From contig CAWATZ010000002.1 of the NCBI GenBank assembly GCA_963784995.1, positions 496,001 through 560,000 on the forward strand: a stretch of DNA of 64,000 nucleotides, given 5' to 3'. Shown piece after piece: positions 48,963-57,909 of this stretch (position 1 is its first letter; every line of letters begins with the position of its first letter). A program made the position numbers and the translations under genes. The stretch comes from CAWATZ01 sp963784995. GTDB lineage: Bacteria; Planctomycetota; Planctomycetia; Gemmatales; Gemmataceae. The notes under the pieces are model-generated. The model saw nothing but the letters and a program-made list of their open reading frames with translations. It made no database searches and was not told where the DNA came from.

Positions 48963-49940
48963 CTAGCGGCGGGCGGATCGGCGTTTGAGCAGTTCGTCGC
49001 CGAGGGTGCCGACCAGCATGGCCAGGCCGATGACGATGTCTTTCAGGCTGTCCTTCACTTGGAGGAACAACGCGATGCGACTCAGCAGCGGCAGCACGGT
49101 CGCTCCCAGCAGGATGCCCAGCACGTTGCCCTGGCCGCCCCGCAGGCTGCAGCCGCCCATCACCGCGCCGGCGATGGCGTACAACTCGTAGGACATGCCG
49201 CAATTGGCCGCGGATGCAGTGCCCTCTCGCAGCAGTTCCAGCACCCCTCCCATCGCTGCGAGAAACGAGCCGATCGCATAGGTCAGGATCTTGTAGCGGT
49301 CGGTCGGAATGCCCGCGTAGCGCACGGCCTGTTCATTGCTGCCAATAGCATACGTGTAACGGCCGTAGACGGTAGCGTGCAGCAGCACGGCCAGCAAGGC
49401 GGCGATGCCCAGCACGAACAGCAGCAGCGCCGGCACATTGCCCACACTGCCGTCCTTGGCCAGCCACAGCACCCATGCGAGCTGCTCCCGGAAGCTCTCG
49501 TTTTCGATGTGCGCCTCGGTGGCTGTGTTCACCCCCACGTCCTGGCTGAAGGACAGGAACCGAGCCAAACCCCGGTAAATGAACAGACTGCACAGCGTCA
49601 CAAGGAACGGCTGCAGTTGCAGCTTGGTAATCATCAGTCCGTGGATCAGCCCGATCAGCAGCCCCACTCCCAGAACAGCGACCACCGCCGCCAACGGCGG
49701 ACAGCCCAGGCTCATTAACCCAGCGAACAGTACAGCCCCCAGGGCCACGACGGACCCGAGCGACAGGTCGATGCCGCCAGCGATGATGACCACGGCCGCA
49801 CCCATCGTCAGCACGGCGCGGAATGCCTGGTCCCGTGTCAACGACCCCAGGGTTTTGCTACTCCTGGCACCCTCGTGTGACAGGAACAGGACGCCGTACA
49901 GCGCCGCGACCAGGATAATAATTCCCAGCAACCGAGTCAT
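48963..49940 (-). CDS. Sugar-type ABC transporter permease (RbsC-like)
   Basis: About 325 residues from the ATG at 49940. Ten or so hydrophobic helices with the family signatures IIAGGIDLSLGSVVALG, FLVTLCSLFIYRGLARFLS, YAIGSNEQAVRYAGIP, and GAVMGGCSLRGGQGNVLG, the EAA-like loop. Such permeases import ribose, xylose, galactose or autoinducer 2 together with an ATPase (RbsA) and a periplasmic binding protein. Neither is in the window, so the partners are elsewhere or the gene is orphaned. Confidence 0.88.
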   Translation of the reverse strand: MTRLLGIIILVAALYGVLFLSHEGARSSKTLGSLTRDQAFRAVLTMGAAVVIIAGGIDLSLGSVVALGAVLFAGLMSLGCPPLAAVVAVLGVGLLIGLIHGLMITKLQLQPFLVTLCSLFIYRGLARFLSFSQDVGVNTATEAHIENESFREQLAWVLWLAKDGSVGNVPALLLFVLGIAALLAVLLHATVYGRYTYAIGSNEQAVRYAGIPTDRYKILTYAIGSFLAAMGGVLELLREGTASAANCGMSYELYAIAGAVMGGCSLRGGQGNVLGILLGATVLPLLSRIALFLQVKDSLKDIVIGLAMLVGTLGDELLKRRSARR

Positions 49941-49980
49941 CACCGTCTCACTGGATTGAGGGGTATCGACGGGACCGGGT

Positions 49981-50238
49981 TCACCACCCCAGGGCCTTGC
50001 GGAGGTCCTCCAGACCGCCGCGGGCGGCCTCTTCCAGGGTGGCATGGACGCCGCCCGTGTCGAGCCGCTTGCCGTTGTTGGTCTGGGTCACGTTGCAACT
50101 GTACCGGCCGCCGGCCGGCACCGGAACCAGGGTGTACTGCGGTTCGCCGTTCAGATAGACCGTCCACGAATGGCCGTTCTGGCTGACGTGCAGTTCACAT
50201 CGCCGCAGGGTGAGCCACTCGGGCGCTGCAACCGTCAT
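49981..50238 (-). CDS. Small hypothetical protein
   Basis: 85 residues from the ATG at 50238, with a strong AGGAGG at 7 bases, so expression is probable. A beta-rich pattern (LHVSQNGHSWTVYLNGEPQY, GGRYSCNVTQTNNGKRLDT) ends in an amphipathic helix (LEEAARGGLEDLRKALGW). No family is recognised. It lies between the MFS gene and the permease gene, all on the minus strand. Confidence 0.6.
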   Translation of the reverse strand: MTVAAPEWLTLRRCELHVSQNGHSWTVYLNGEPQYTLVPVPAGGRYSCNVTQTNNGKRLDTGGVHATLEEAARGGLEDLRKALGW

Positions 50239-50295
50239 CGCGAAACCTCCTGGAACCACTTCCCGGCCACCGGGGGGACGTTGTATCGATGCGCG

Positions 50296-51781
50296 TCATT
50301 CCGGCAACGGCTTGCCCCTGGTTTCCGGGAGGAACCAGACGGCGACCAGGCCCAGCAGGAACACCGAACACATCACCATGCCGGCCTGCCGCATGCCCTC
50401 CTTGTAGCCGTGTTCCGGGGTGAACACCCGCGTGATTAGCAGACCCAGAGCCGCTGGGCCGAGGGCGGCGACAAAGCGGCCAATGTTGTAGCAGAACGAG
50501 GTGCCCGTACTGCGGAGCCGGGTGGGGAACAGCTCGGGGAGGTAGATCGCGTAGCCACCAAACAGGGCCAGCTGGAAGAAGCCCATGATGGGGATCATCC
50601 AGAAGATGTCGCTGCGCGTTTGCAAGTTCATGAAAACCACGGCGGTCACCACCATGGCCATCAGAAAGGCGATCGTGAAAGCGGGTCGCCGCCCCGTGTA
50701 ACTGGTCAGCCAGCTAAAGCTGAACATACCCAAGAAACGCTCCGATGTTGATCATCACGGAGGTCCAGGCGCTCCAGATCTTCAGTTCGCCTTTCAGGGC
50801 CGAGCCAGTGAGCCCCTCGGCTTCCAGGGTCGGCCTGAGCACCAGTCCGGTAAGTCGGGGACTGAAAAAGCCGATGCCCCACAGACCGACAACGCCGGCG
50901 AAGGCCAGCAGCAACCCAAGCAAGGCGTTCTTGCGCCAGCGGTAATCGGCAAACAGTCTGGGGAAACGTCCCCAGACGCTCCCGGATCGATTGCGAAGCC
51001 ACCGCGGCCGTCCAGCGTTCTGGTTCCCGCAACCGGCCGCGCACCAGCACGGCAATCAGGGCGGGGACCATGCCGATCAGGAACAGCACGCGCCACGGGA
51101 GCGATTGACCAGCCCAGGAAGGTTTTGTTCTCGAAGACGCCGGCCTGCTCCATCTGGCCAAACCACATGTACAGAAAGGCGGCCGTCACGTTGCCCAGAG
51201 CCGAAAAGGCCTGCAGGAGACCAAGAGTGAACGGGCGGGCGTTGGCGGGCATGGTTTCGGCCAGCAAGGCAACCCCCACGGCAAATTCGCCGCCGACCCC
51301 AAGACCGGTCAGGAAGCGGTAGACCATGAAGTCGGTCACGCCGACCGAAAGAGCACTGAGCCCGGTAAAGATCGAGTACAGCAGGATGGTCAGCATCATG
51401 GTCCGCACCCGGCCAAACACGTCGCCCATGATGCCAAACGCCAGACCTCCCGTGGCCCAGCCCATCAGGAAGATGGAAGTCGCATAGCCGCCGAGAGTGG
51501 CCATCGCGGGAATCGTCGTAGTTGGTCTTCAGCAGATCCATCAGGGCATTTTCCCTGGCCAGCACAAACAGCTGCTGATCCATGCAGTCCGCCAGCCAGC
51601 CCAGGGCGGCCACGACAAAGACGAACCAGTGATAGCCGTTCAGGTCGAGCAGACTGGCCCAGCCGGTCCGGCCGGAGAACGTCGTGGCCGGCGCCGGGGA
51701 CGGGACGGCCGAGGGGGTAGCGGTGATGGTGGGGGGAGTGCTGGCGGGGGGTGTCAGCTGTGTGGGATCGGTCGGACTCAT
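50296..51781 (-). pseudogene. MFS transporter broken by four frameshifts
   Basis: A major-facilitator gene about 490 codons long, spread over all three frames. Pieces in order: a Pro/Thr-rich tail and FVFVVAALGWLADCMDQQLF; YATSIFLMGWATGGLAFGIM with FGRVRTMM and LGVGGEFAVGVALLAETMPA; RVLFLIGMVPALIAVLVRGR; NALLGLLLAFAGVVGLWGIG; and GGYAIYLPELFPTRLRSTGT, the C-half motif, ending FLPETRGKPLPE. Breaks lie near 51513, 51095, 50970 and 50731. GFF..RLR and PETRG are typical of sugar/metabolite:H+ symporters. Four indels in 800 bases favour a real pseudogene more than error, but a locally bad assembly is possible. Confidence 0.78.
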
Positions 51782-51905
51782 GGAAGCGTCTCGTTGGTGT
51801 TCGGCAGTGAACCTTCAGGCCACCAGGGGGATCTTCCTATCGTAGCTATTTCTTGGTCCAATGCCAGCGGTTCCGGCAAACAACCTGGGCGCCCGTCTCG
51901 ATTTG

Positions 51906-51990
51906 CCGAGCCGCGCACGCAGCGCAGCGGAGTAAGCGGCCCTGCGGGCTCCCGGGCCGCTTACTCCGCTGCGCTGCGTGCGCGGCTCGG
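51906..51990. repeat. Perfect 37-base inverted repeat
   Basis: 51906-51942 and 51954-51990 are exact complements with an 11-base loop. The arms contain AGCGGAGTAAGCGGCC. The repeat lies between the divergent MFS gene and glycosyltransferase gene, so it is not a terminator by position. Confidence 0.85.
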
Positions 51991-52092
51991 CTACTCCCCG
52001 AGGGCACCGCCGCGACCGACGGACCTGTTGTGCCGGGCCGGAATCGGATACACTCATTGAAATGACCAAAGCAACCCGAGCAGGAAGACTCC

Positions 52093-53280
52093 ATGACCCG
52101 TTCGCCTCGTATCCTGATCCTGTCCGCCTCGGTGGGGGCCGGCCACGTCCGGGCGGCCCAGGCCGTCGAGTCGGCCCTGCGCGAAATGGTGCCCACGGCC
52201 GAGGTCCGTAACCAGGACGTGCTGGAGCTGACCAACGCCCTGTTTCGCCGGCTGTACGGCAAGGCCTATCTCGACCTGGTCAACCACACACCGCACGTCC
52301 TGGGCTACTTCTATGACCTGCTCGACCAGCCCAGCCGGTCGGGCAAGAACCGCGGCGATCGGCTGCGGCTGGCCCTGGAGAAGCTGAACCTCCGCTCCTT
52401 CATCCGGCTGCTGCAAGGCGAAGCGTGGGACCTGGTCATCAACACTCATTTCCTGCCCGCGGAGATCATCGCCTCGCTGCGCAAGCAGGACAAGCTGAAG
52501 GTGCCGCAGGTCACCGTCACCACCGACTTCGAGACGCACCGGCTCTGGGTCAATCAGCCGTGCGAGCATTACTTCACGGCCACGCCGGAGGGGGCCCGCT
52601 ATTTGCAGTCCTGGGGCATTCCCAGCACCGACGTGAGCGTCACCGGCATCCCCATCGATCCGCTGTTCAGCAAGCCCAAACTCCGGCAGGATTGTCTGTC
52701 GCGTCTGGGCCTGGGCGGTGAGCGGCCGATCGTCTTGCAGCTGGCCGGCGGCTTCGGAGTCGGCCCGATCGAGAAACTGACGCGCGCCTTGCTGACGGTG
52801 GAACGGCCGATCGACCTGGTGGTGATCGCCGGACGCAATCAGGAGGTCAAGAAGCGGCTGGAGAAGCTGACGGCGGGGATGTCCGGCAACGGCGGCAACG
52901 GGCAGCCGCGACACCGGGTCAAGGTGATTGGCTTCACCGATCAGATGGACGAATGGTTGAACGTGGCCGACCTGGTGGTGTCCAAGCCGGGCGGCCTGAC
53001 CACGTCGGAGACGCTGGCCCGCGGGGCGGTGATGGTCATTGTCAACCCCATCCCGGGTCAGGAGACGCGCAACAGCGATTACCTGCTCGAAAACGGGGCG
53101 GCGATCAAGGCCAACAACACGCCGACGCTGACCTACAAGGTCAACGCCCTGCTGGAAGATCCCGCCCGCCTGGCCCAGCTGCGCCAGAACGTTGCCCGTC
53201 TGGCCCGACCGCGGGCCGCCTATGCGGTCCTCGAGCGTTCCCTCCAGTTTCTGTCTCCACAACTGGGGACGACCAAGTGA
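52093..53280 (+). CDS. MGDG-synthase/UgtP-like glycosyltransferase
   Basis: 395 residues. N-terminal MGDG-synthase domain (ILILSASVGAGHVRAAQAVE, the SxGxGHxxAA motif) and a C-terminal GT28/MurG-like domain (VLQLAGGFGVGPIEKLTRAL, KVIGFTDQMDEWLNVADLVV, SKPGGLTTSETLARG). The GGLTTSE segment binds the sugar nucleotide. Such enzymes move glucose or galactose from a UDP-sugar to diacylglycerol, making glycolipids; a polyprenyl acceptor is also possible. It is followed 20 bases later by a membrane protein gene on the same strand. Confidence 0.88.
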   Translation: MTRSPRILILSASVGAGHVRAAQAVESALREMVPTAEVRNQDVLELTNALFRRLYGKAYLDLVNHTPHVLGYFYDLLDQPSRSGKNRGDRLRLALEKLNLRSFIRLLQGEAWDLVINTHFLPAEIIASLRKQDKLKVPQVTVTTDFETHRLWVNQPCEHYFTATPEGARYLQSWGIPSTDVSVTGIPIDPLFSKPKLRQDCLSRLGLGGERPIVLQLAGGFGVGPIEKLTRALLTVERPIDLVVIAGRNQEVKKRLEKLTAGMSGNGGNGQPRHRVKVIGFTDQMDEWLNVADLVVSKPGGLTTSETLARGAVMVIVNPIPGQETRNSDYLLENGAAIKANNTPTLTYKVNALLEDPARLAQLRQNVARLARPRAAYAVLERSLQFLSPQLGTTK

Positions 53281-53300
53281 CTCTTGTTGAGGTCTTGCCC

Positions 53301-54497
53301 ATGCCGGTATCCGTTGTCTGTCCCAAGTGCAAAACCAAGCTCAAGGCGCCCGACGCTTTGATCGGCAAGACCGCGAAGTGTCCCGGCTGCGGCACTCCCA
53401 TCCCGATCTCGGTTGTCCCCAACCTCGACCTCGGGCCGGAACCGCAGCTCGCTCCGGACCCCGCTCCCGCCAAGCCCGTCGCCGCGTCTGTCCAGAAGAA
53501 ACCTGCCCCCGAGACGGTCGAGGTGTTCCCCGACGAGGAAGAGGAGATCGAGGAGATTGAAGAGATCGAGGAGATTGAGGAGATCGAAGAGATTGAGGAA
53601 ATCGAGGAGATCGAGGAGGGTGTGACGACCAGTCGGCGGCGCGGCAAGCGCCGGCGGGATGAGGATGAAGACGATCGGCCCCGCGGCAAGCGCCGGCGGG
53701 ATGAGGATGAGGATGAAGACGATCGGCCTCGCCGCAAGCGCCGGCGCGATTACGACGACGAAGAGGAGGACGACTACCCCGGCGAGAAGAAGCCAGGCAA
53801 GCAGAGCGGCTGGGAAACGAACTGGAACACGGTCTACCGCGGCCTGGACTTGATGGTGCTGGCCATCAAGATTGCCTTCGGCGGCGGTGGTTTGTGCTTT
53901 CTGGCGCTGATCATCATGGGCTGTGCCCGGTTCCTTCCCGGAATTGTGTTTGTGGGCTTCGCCATGCTCCTGGTGGGGTTCCTGACCACGGTCCTGACCG
54001 TGATCGGCCAGTTCTTCTGTCTCTGGGCGTCGCCCCGGCACGGGGCTCGAATCCTGGCCATCATCACCATGGCGTTGACCGGCCTGGCCTTCTTTACGGT
54101 CGTCGCCTCGGTCTTCCTTCCCATCCTCGGCATCCTGTTCCCCGGAATGTCCGAAGGGGGCTCGCTGATGTACGTGGCGGCCGGCATCGTCTTCGTTTTC
54201 TTTTTGCGAGCCGTGTGCCTGGCTCACAAGGATCGTCGTCTGGCCGCCGGGGCGATCGCACTGCTGATTGGCATCGCGCTCTGCTTTGTGTTTGACGTGA
54301 TGATGCTGGTCATGGCAGTGATCGCGACGGTGGGCCGCGCTGCGGTGGTTGGCGGAGCCGGTGGCTTCGGCGGTTTGGCCAGCGGCGCCTTTGACGTGGC
54401 GATGACCCTGGCCTGCGTGAGCCTCCTCCTGAGGCTCATCATGCTGATCTGGTTCATTTTCTACCTGATCAAGGTGCGCGACCTTGTCGGGCGCTGA
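53301..54497 (+). CDS. Zinc-ribbon multi-pass membrane protein with acidic repeat
   Basis: 398 residues from the ATG at 53301 (GAGG at 8 bases). A zinc ribbon starts the protein (CPKC and, 18 residues on, CPGC). A charged region follows with eight exact EEI triplets and then alternating basic and acidic blocks (KRRRDEDEDD). About six membrane segments follow (LCFLALIIMGCARFLPGIVF, FVGFAMLLVGFLTTVLTVIG and others). I know no enzyme of this type; zinc ribbon plus membrane domain is common in planctomycetes. It probably shares a transcript with the glycosyltransferase. Confidence 0.8.
   Translation: MPVSVVCPKCKTKLKAPDALIGKTAKCPGCGTPIPISVVPNLDLGPEPQLAPDPAPAKPVAASVQKKPAPETVEVFPDEEEEIEEIEEIEEIEEIEEIEEIEEIEEGVTTSRRRGKRRRDEDEDDRPRGKRRRDEDEDEDDRPRRKRRRDYDDEEEDDYPGEKKPGKQSGWETNWNTVYRGLDLMVLAIKIAFGGGGLCFLALIIMGCARFLPGIVFVGFAMLLVGFLTTVLTVIGQFFCLWASPRHGARILAIITMALTGLAFFTVVASVFLPILGILFPGMSEGGSLMYVAAGIVFVFFLRAVCLAHKDRRLAAGAIALLIGIALCFVFDVMMLVMAVIATVGRAAVVGGAGGFGGLASGAFDVAMTLACVSLLLRLIMLIWFIFYLIKVRDLVGR
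53541..53612 (+). repeat. Eight 9-base tandem repeats coding EEI
   Basis: GAGGAGATC and its synonymous variants are repeated eight times in frame, each coding Glu-Glu-Ile. Codon variation (GAG/GAA, ATC/ATT) shows that the array is not brand new, but such arrays change length easily. Confidence 0.85.
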
Positions 54498-54521
54498 TTG
54501 CTGGCCGGTCCGTGGCACGCC

Positions 54522-55253
54522 TCAGCAAACCGCATCGACCACGATGACGTGAATCTCGCCCGGTCCATGAACGCCCGTCACCAGGCGCAGCTCGATGTCG
54601 CCCGTCTTGCTCGGGCCGGTGATCAGCGACAGAGACGCCGGCAACCCATCCTGATCCGCTCCCAGCCGGCCCTCGAACAGGTCGAACAGGTCCGCCACGA
54701 TCTGTCCGCGATGGGCCACGGCCACGTGGATCGGCGGCAGCAAGCTGAGCGAGCGCGGCTGCTCGGGCCGGCTGCCCAGGGCGACGCTCCCCGTCTCAGC
54801 CACCAGGTAATCGACCCCCGACAGGCCCAGGTCCGCGGTAAAGAATTGCTCGTGCCTGCCGGCGTCGTTCAGCTCGTCCACGCGAACGACTTGCACTCCC
54901 TCAGCGCGCAACGAATCAGCCAGGTCAAGCGAATCGAGGAAACGCTCCCGTCCAAGCAGCACCTTGCGGACTGCTCGCTCACGGACCAGCGGCAGCAGCA
55001 CCCTCAGCACGCCGGACCGATCCGGGACAACGTGGGCCTGTCCTCCCGCGGCCGTCAGTTCGGCACGAAACCGAGCCAGCGGATCGGCCCCCGCGCCCTG
55101 GTAGCCGACCGTTCCCCTGTCCGGCAAGGGAGCGGCCGTGCCTGCCCGATTGCCCTCGGCCACCGCCCGGCGGACCCGATCCAGAAAGCGTTCCCGGTCG
55201 CTGCTCACGATGCGGACTCCAGCGGGTGAGGTTACTGCGTCCCACCTCGCCAT
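54522..55253 (-). CDS. lutC: LutC-like LUD-domain protein
   Basis: About 243 residues; the start is uncertain (ATG at 55253, or a GTG some 50 bases further in). The LUD fold shows LFDLFEGRLGADQDGLPASL, SLITGPSKTGDIELRLVTGV and HGPGEIHVIVVD, where the GPSxTaDIE motif is characteristic. In LutABC the C subunit takes part in L-lactate oxidation with the iron-sulfur proteins LutA and LutB, neither of which is in the window. It converges with the zinc-ribbon gene. Confidence 0.85.
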   Translation of the reverse strand: MARWDAVTSPAGVRIVSSDRERFLDRVRRAVAEGNRAGTAAPLPDRGTVGYQGAGADPLARFRAELTAAGGQAHVVPDRSGVLRVLLPLVRERAVRKVLLGRERFLDSLDLADSLRAEGVQVVRVDELNDAGRHEQFFTADLGLSGVDYLVAETGSVALGSRPEQPRSLSLLPPIHVAVAHRGQIVADLFDLFEGRLGADQDGLPASLSLITGPSKTGDIELRLVTGVHGPGEIHVIVVDAVC

Positions 55254-55362
55254 CGTACCTGTTCGGCAGCGCCCGGCCAATCAGTCCGCATCGCCGAAGG
55301 GCCATTCGGATCTGGCAAAGGTTCCGGGAACCTGTTTATTGCGGCTCAGAAAGAGAAAGCCT

Positions 55363-55670
55363 TGGCCCCTGACCCAGGGCGATGCCCTCCCCCAGGGCGA
55401 TGCCCTCCCCCAGGGCGATGCCCTCCCCCAGGGCGATGCCCTCCCCCAGGGCGATGCCCTGGGCTATTCTGTTGCGCCCCTTCGGGGCGGAAAACCGTGT
55501 CTTCCGCCCCGAAGGGGCGCAACAGAATAGCCTTGGCCCTGACCCAGGGCGATGCCCTCCCCCAGGGCGATGCCCTGGGCTATTCTGTTGCGCCCCTTCG
55601 GGGCGGAAAACCGTGTCTTCCGCCCCGAAGGGGCGCAACAGAATAGCCCAGGGCATCGCCCTGGGTGGGA
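55363..55670. repeat. Nest of 18-base tandem repeats and duplicated hairpins
   Basis: Five head-to-tail copies of an 18-base unit (GGGCGATGCCCTCCCCCA) start at about 55378. They are followed by a hairpin block (about 55461-55532) with arms around TATTCTGTTGCGCCCCTTCG. Part of the tandem array plus the hairpin is then duplicated with a period of 116 bases (second hairpin about 55577-55649), ending with an inverted copy of the 18-base unit. CCCCTTCGGGG is shared with the 10.5 kb palindrome. Confidence 0.85.
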
Positions 55671-55705
55671 GGAGCGTCGGTCTTTTTCTTCCTGCGCCGT
55701 AATAG

Positions 55706-55792
55706 CCGCGACGCGGAGCCGCGCAGCGGAGCGCGTGGCGAGCCTCCCGCGTGAGCGGGGGACGCGCTCCGCCGCGCGGCTCCGCGTCGCGG
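55706..55792. repeat. 31-base inverted repeat beside the EF-hand gene
   Basis: 55706-55736 pairs with 55762-55792 with one mismatch around a 25-base loop. It is unrelated to the neighbouring tandem repeats. It lies 14 bases beyond the EF-hand gene stop and could end its transcript. Confidence 0.8.
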
Positions 55793-55805
55793 CGAAACAA
55801 GAAGG

Positions 55806-56216
55806 TCACCTGTCGGGCTGGGGAGGCGGTTCGCCAGGACCACGCCCACCCGGACCGCCCGGGCCGCCCGGGCCACGGCCGCCGGGGCCACCCGGACCGC
55901 CGGGGCCGCCATCCGCTTCCATCTTCGCTGCCAGGGCCGTCAGTTCCTCCCTGGTGACCACGCCGTCCTTGTTGGTGTCGGCCCGGTTAAACAGCCCGAG
56001 CAGCCGCTGGTCGGTGATCTCGCTCCGGGTCAGCTTGCCGTCCTTGTTCTTGTCGAACGCCATCATCCGCGTCACGAGGGACGAGGCGCCGGCATCTCTG
56101 CCTGGTTATTTGCCCTGGTCTTCTCCGGGTCTGCGGCCCGGCGGTTGTGCCGCCGCCTGGGAAAGCAGGACCGCCGCGCCGACCAGCGCCAGCAGAGTTC
56201 GCGTCACGTTTCGCAT
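55806..56216 (-). pseudogene. Secreted EF-hand protein interrupted by in-frame TAA
   Basis: A frame of about 137 codons from the ATG at 56216 to 55806 with one TAA at 56106-56108. A signal peptide (TRTLLALVGAAVLLSQAAAQ) precedes the stop; two EF-hands follow in the same frame (DKNKDGKLTRSEI and DTNKDGVVTREEL), then a Gly/Pro-rich tail. The EF-hands would bind calcium. TAA may come from CAA. If translation restarts at ATG 56075 the product would lack its export signal. Confidence 0.65.
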
Positions 56217-56266
56217 GGTACAGTCATCTCCATCAGGGTTGAGCAGGACATAAGCAGGGAAACGGG

Positions 56267-56949
56267 TTATCTCCGGCGGCGCTCGGCCCCTTCTGCCGGA
56301 GTGAAGCCGACCACGATGTCGAACTGAGCTGACAGCTCGCCGATCTTCGATTCCTTGACCGGCTTGAAATCGACGAGGACCAGTTCGCGGGCCAGCGGAT
56401 CGCGGATGCCGCGGAAGACCCCGTCGGTCCGGTTATGCGGATGGCCGTTGATGAACAGCTGCGTGGTCAGCAGTTCCTTGCCGCCCTTCTTGATCTTGAA
56501 ATGGACGTGCGGCGTCCGGCCGGGGTAGGGCACCGGCTTGATGGTGCGGAAGTAGTACTCGCCGGTCGAGCCGGTGGTGAAGCGCCCGAAGCCCTGGAAG
56601 TTGGTGTCGTGCCGGCCGCCCTGGGCGCCCTGGGCGAGGTACACCTGTTTGGCGTCGCACTGCCAGATCTCGACGACGGCGTTGTTGATCGGCTCGCCGC
56701 TGCTGCTCAGCACCCGGCCGGTCAGGTGAGTGATCTCGCCGACGGCCGGCGTGATCGAGTCGTTGATGATGATCAGGTCGTTGTCGGTGTCCAGCGGCAG
56801 TTTGGGCGGGTAGAACGGGCCTTCGGTCATGGCCGGCGTGCGGGCCAGCTCCTCGGCAAAGACGCCGGGAGTCAGCAACGCCACGGCCCCGAGGGCCAGG
56901 CCCCGCGCAGCACATGGCGGCGGCTCGGCGATGGATGGAACAATGGCAT
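56267..56949 (-). CDS. Tat-exported intradiol ring-cleavage dioxygenase-like protein, frameshifted
   Basis: About 227 codons from the ATG at 56949. The N-terminus reads SPSRRHVLRG, a twin-arginine export motif, but a likely extra G in a GGGG run near 56903 shifts the frame before GLALGAVALLTPGVFAEEL. The mature part has TEGPFYPPKLPLD and the iron-ligand region YYFRTIKPVPYPGRTPHVHF, with the tyrosine and histidines of catechol/protocatechuate dioxygenases. The family opens aromatic rings between two hydroxyls using Fe(III). The exported form is typical of planctomycetes; the substrate is unknown. Confidence 0.8.
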
Positions 56950-57421
56950 CGGTCAGGTTCCCTGTTCGTGGTTGGAGCGAATGCCTCTCTGAAGCTGATA
57001 CTGTCAGGACCGGCCCGGGCGGGACAGGCGAAGTCGTTTTTTTCATCGGAGGCGGGCGCGGACTATCCGCGCCGGGCACGTAGCGGAGGAAGCGGCCCGC
57101 GGCAGGACCGCTTCCTCCGCGCAGAGCCGTGGGCGTTGCGGAGCGCGCAGGCCACGTTCTGCCAGCCTCCCTGCCACCGGATTGGAGCATGGCCGAGAGG
57201 CCAGAAAGAGCCGGTATCTGTCGGACGAGTGCCACAGGGCGTCATTTTTCTGCGTGCCTGCCATCTGCCAGAGTGTTCGGGACCTGGCTTCATGGCTTCT
57301 CCGGACAGTTCCTGGCCCCCTGAACATGGCCCGAGAAGGACTGAAGAAGGAAACTGGAGGCATAACAGTTGGTTGCTCTTCCCTTGGTTGCGGAACAAGG
57401 ACACAGGCGGCATTACCAGGA
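56950..57421. other. Intergenic region with one hairpin
   Basis: About 470 bases without a recognised gene. The hairpin at 57083-57120 is the only clear structure. Open frames on the plus strand across this region have no motif or ribosome site. Confidence 0.5.
57083..57120. terminator. 13-base perfect hairpin
   Basis: GCGGAGGAAGCGG (57083-57095) pairs with CCGCTTCCTCCGC (57108-57120) around a 12-base loop. It lies downstream of the minus-strand WD40 fragment and could end that transcript. Confidence 0.45.
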
Positions 57422-57898
57422 TCAAGGTTTTGCTTCCTTGCTGGCATCCCAGACCTTCAGCGTGGTGACCCAGCTGCCGGAGACGATGCGTTTGCCATCG
57501 GGGCTGTACGCCACAGAGCGGACCGCGAACGTGGGCCCCTGGAAGGTGTTTTTGGTGAACAGGGCGAAGAGGTAGTTGTGTTCCCAGCCGCGCAGGTTCC
57601 GCTGGCACGACTCCAGGTGATGCCACGCCAGCGCGGCATCGCCATGTTGCCACTCCTGCTGCGCCAGCCGGATCTGCCCCGCGTAGACCAGGAATTCCGC
57701 CCGATCACGCTGTTTTTCAGCCAGGCGGCGGGCCTCTTCGGCTTTTCGTTTCTCCTCACCTGCTTTCTGGCGTTCGTCGCTGGCAATGCGGCGCACGATC
57801 TCAGCCGCTTCCTTGTCCTTGACCGCCTGCTGCCGCTCGTCCTCTGCCTGTTCTTCGGCCTTGACGGCCTGCTGTCGCTCTTTTTCTGCTTTCCCTTC
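57422..57898 (-). pseudogene. C-terminal fragment of a kinase/WD40 protein
   Basis: About 158 codons with no start of their own. A charged coiled coil (QQAVKAEEQAEDERQQAVKD) leads into QRDRAEFLVYAGQIRLAQQE and LRGWEHNYLFALFTKN, the linker that usually joins the membrane segment of planctomycete kinases to WD40 repeats. Only one blade follows (SVAYSPDGKRIVSGS, LKVWDASKEAKP). The kinase itself and the remaining blades are absent. It abuts the truncated sigma-factor gene, suggesting recombination between two genes. Confidence 0.6.
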
Positions 57899-57909
57899 AG
57901 CCGGCGCGA

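Noticed and set aside
55378..55470. 18-base tandem array as a CRISPR
   Set aside because: Units are directly adjacent with no spacers of different sequence, and no cas gene is near.
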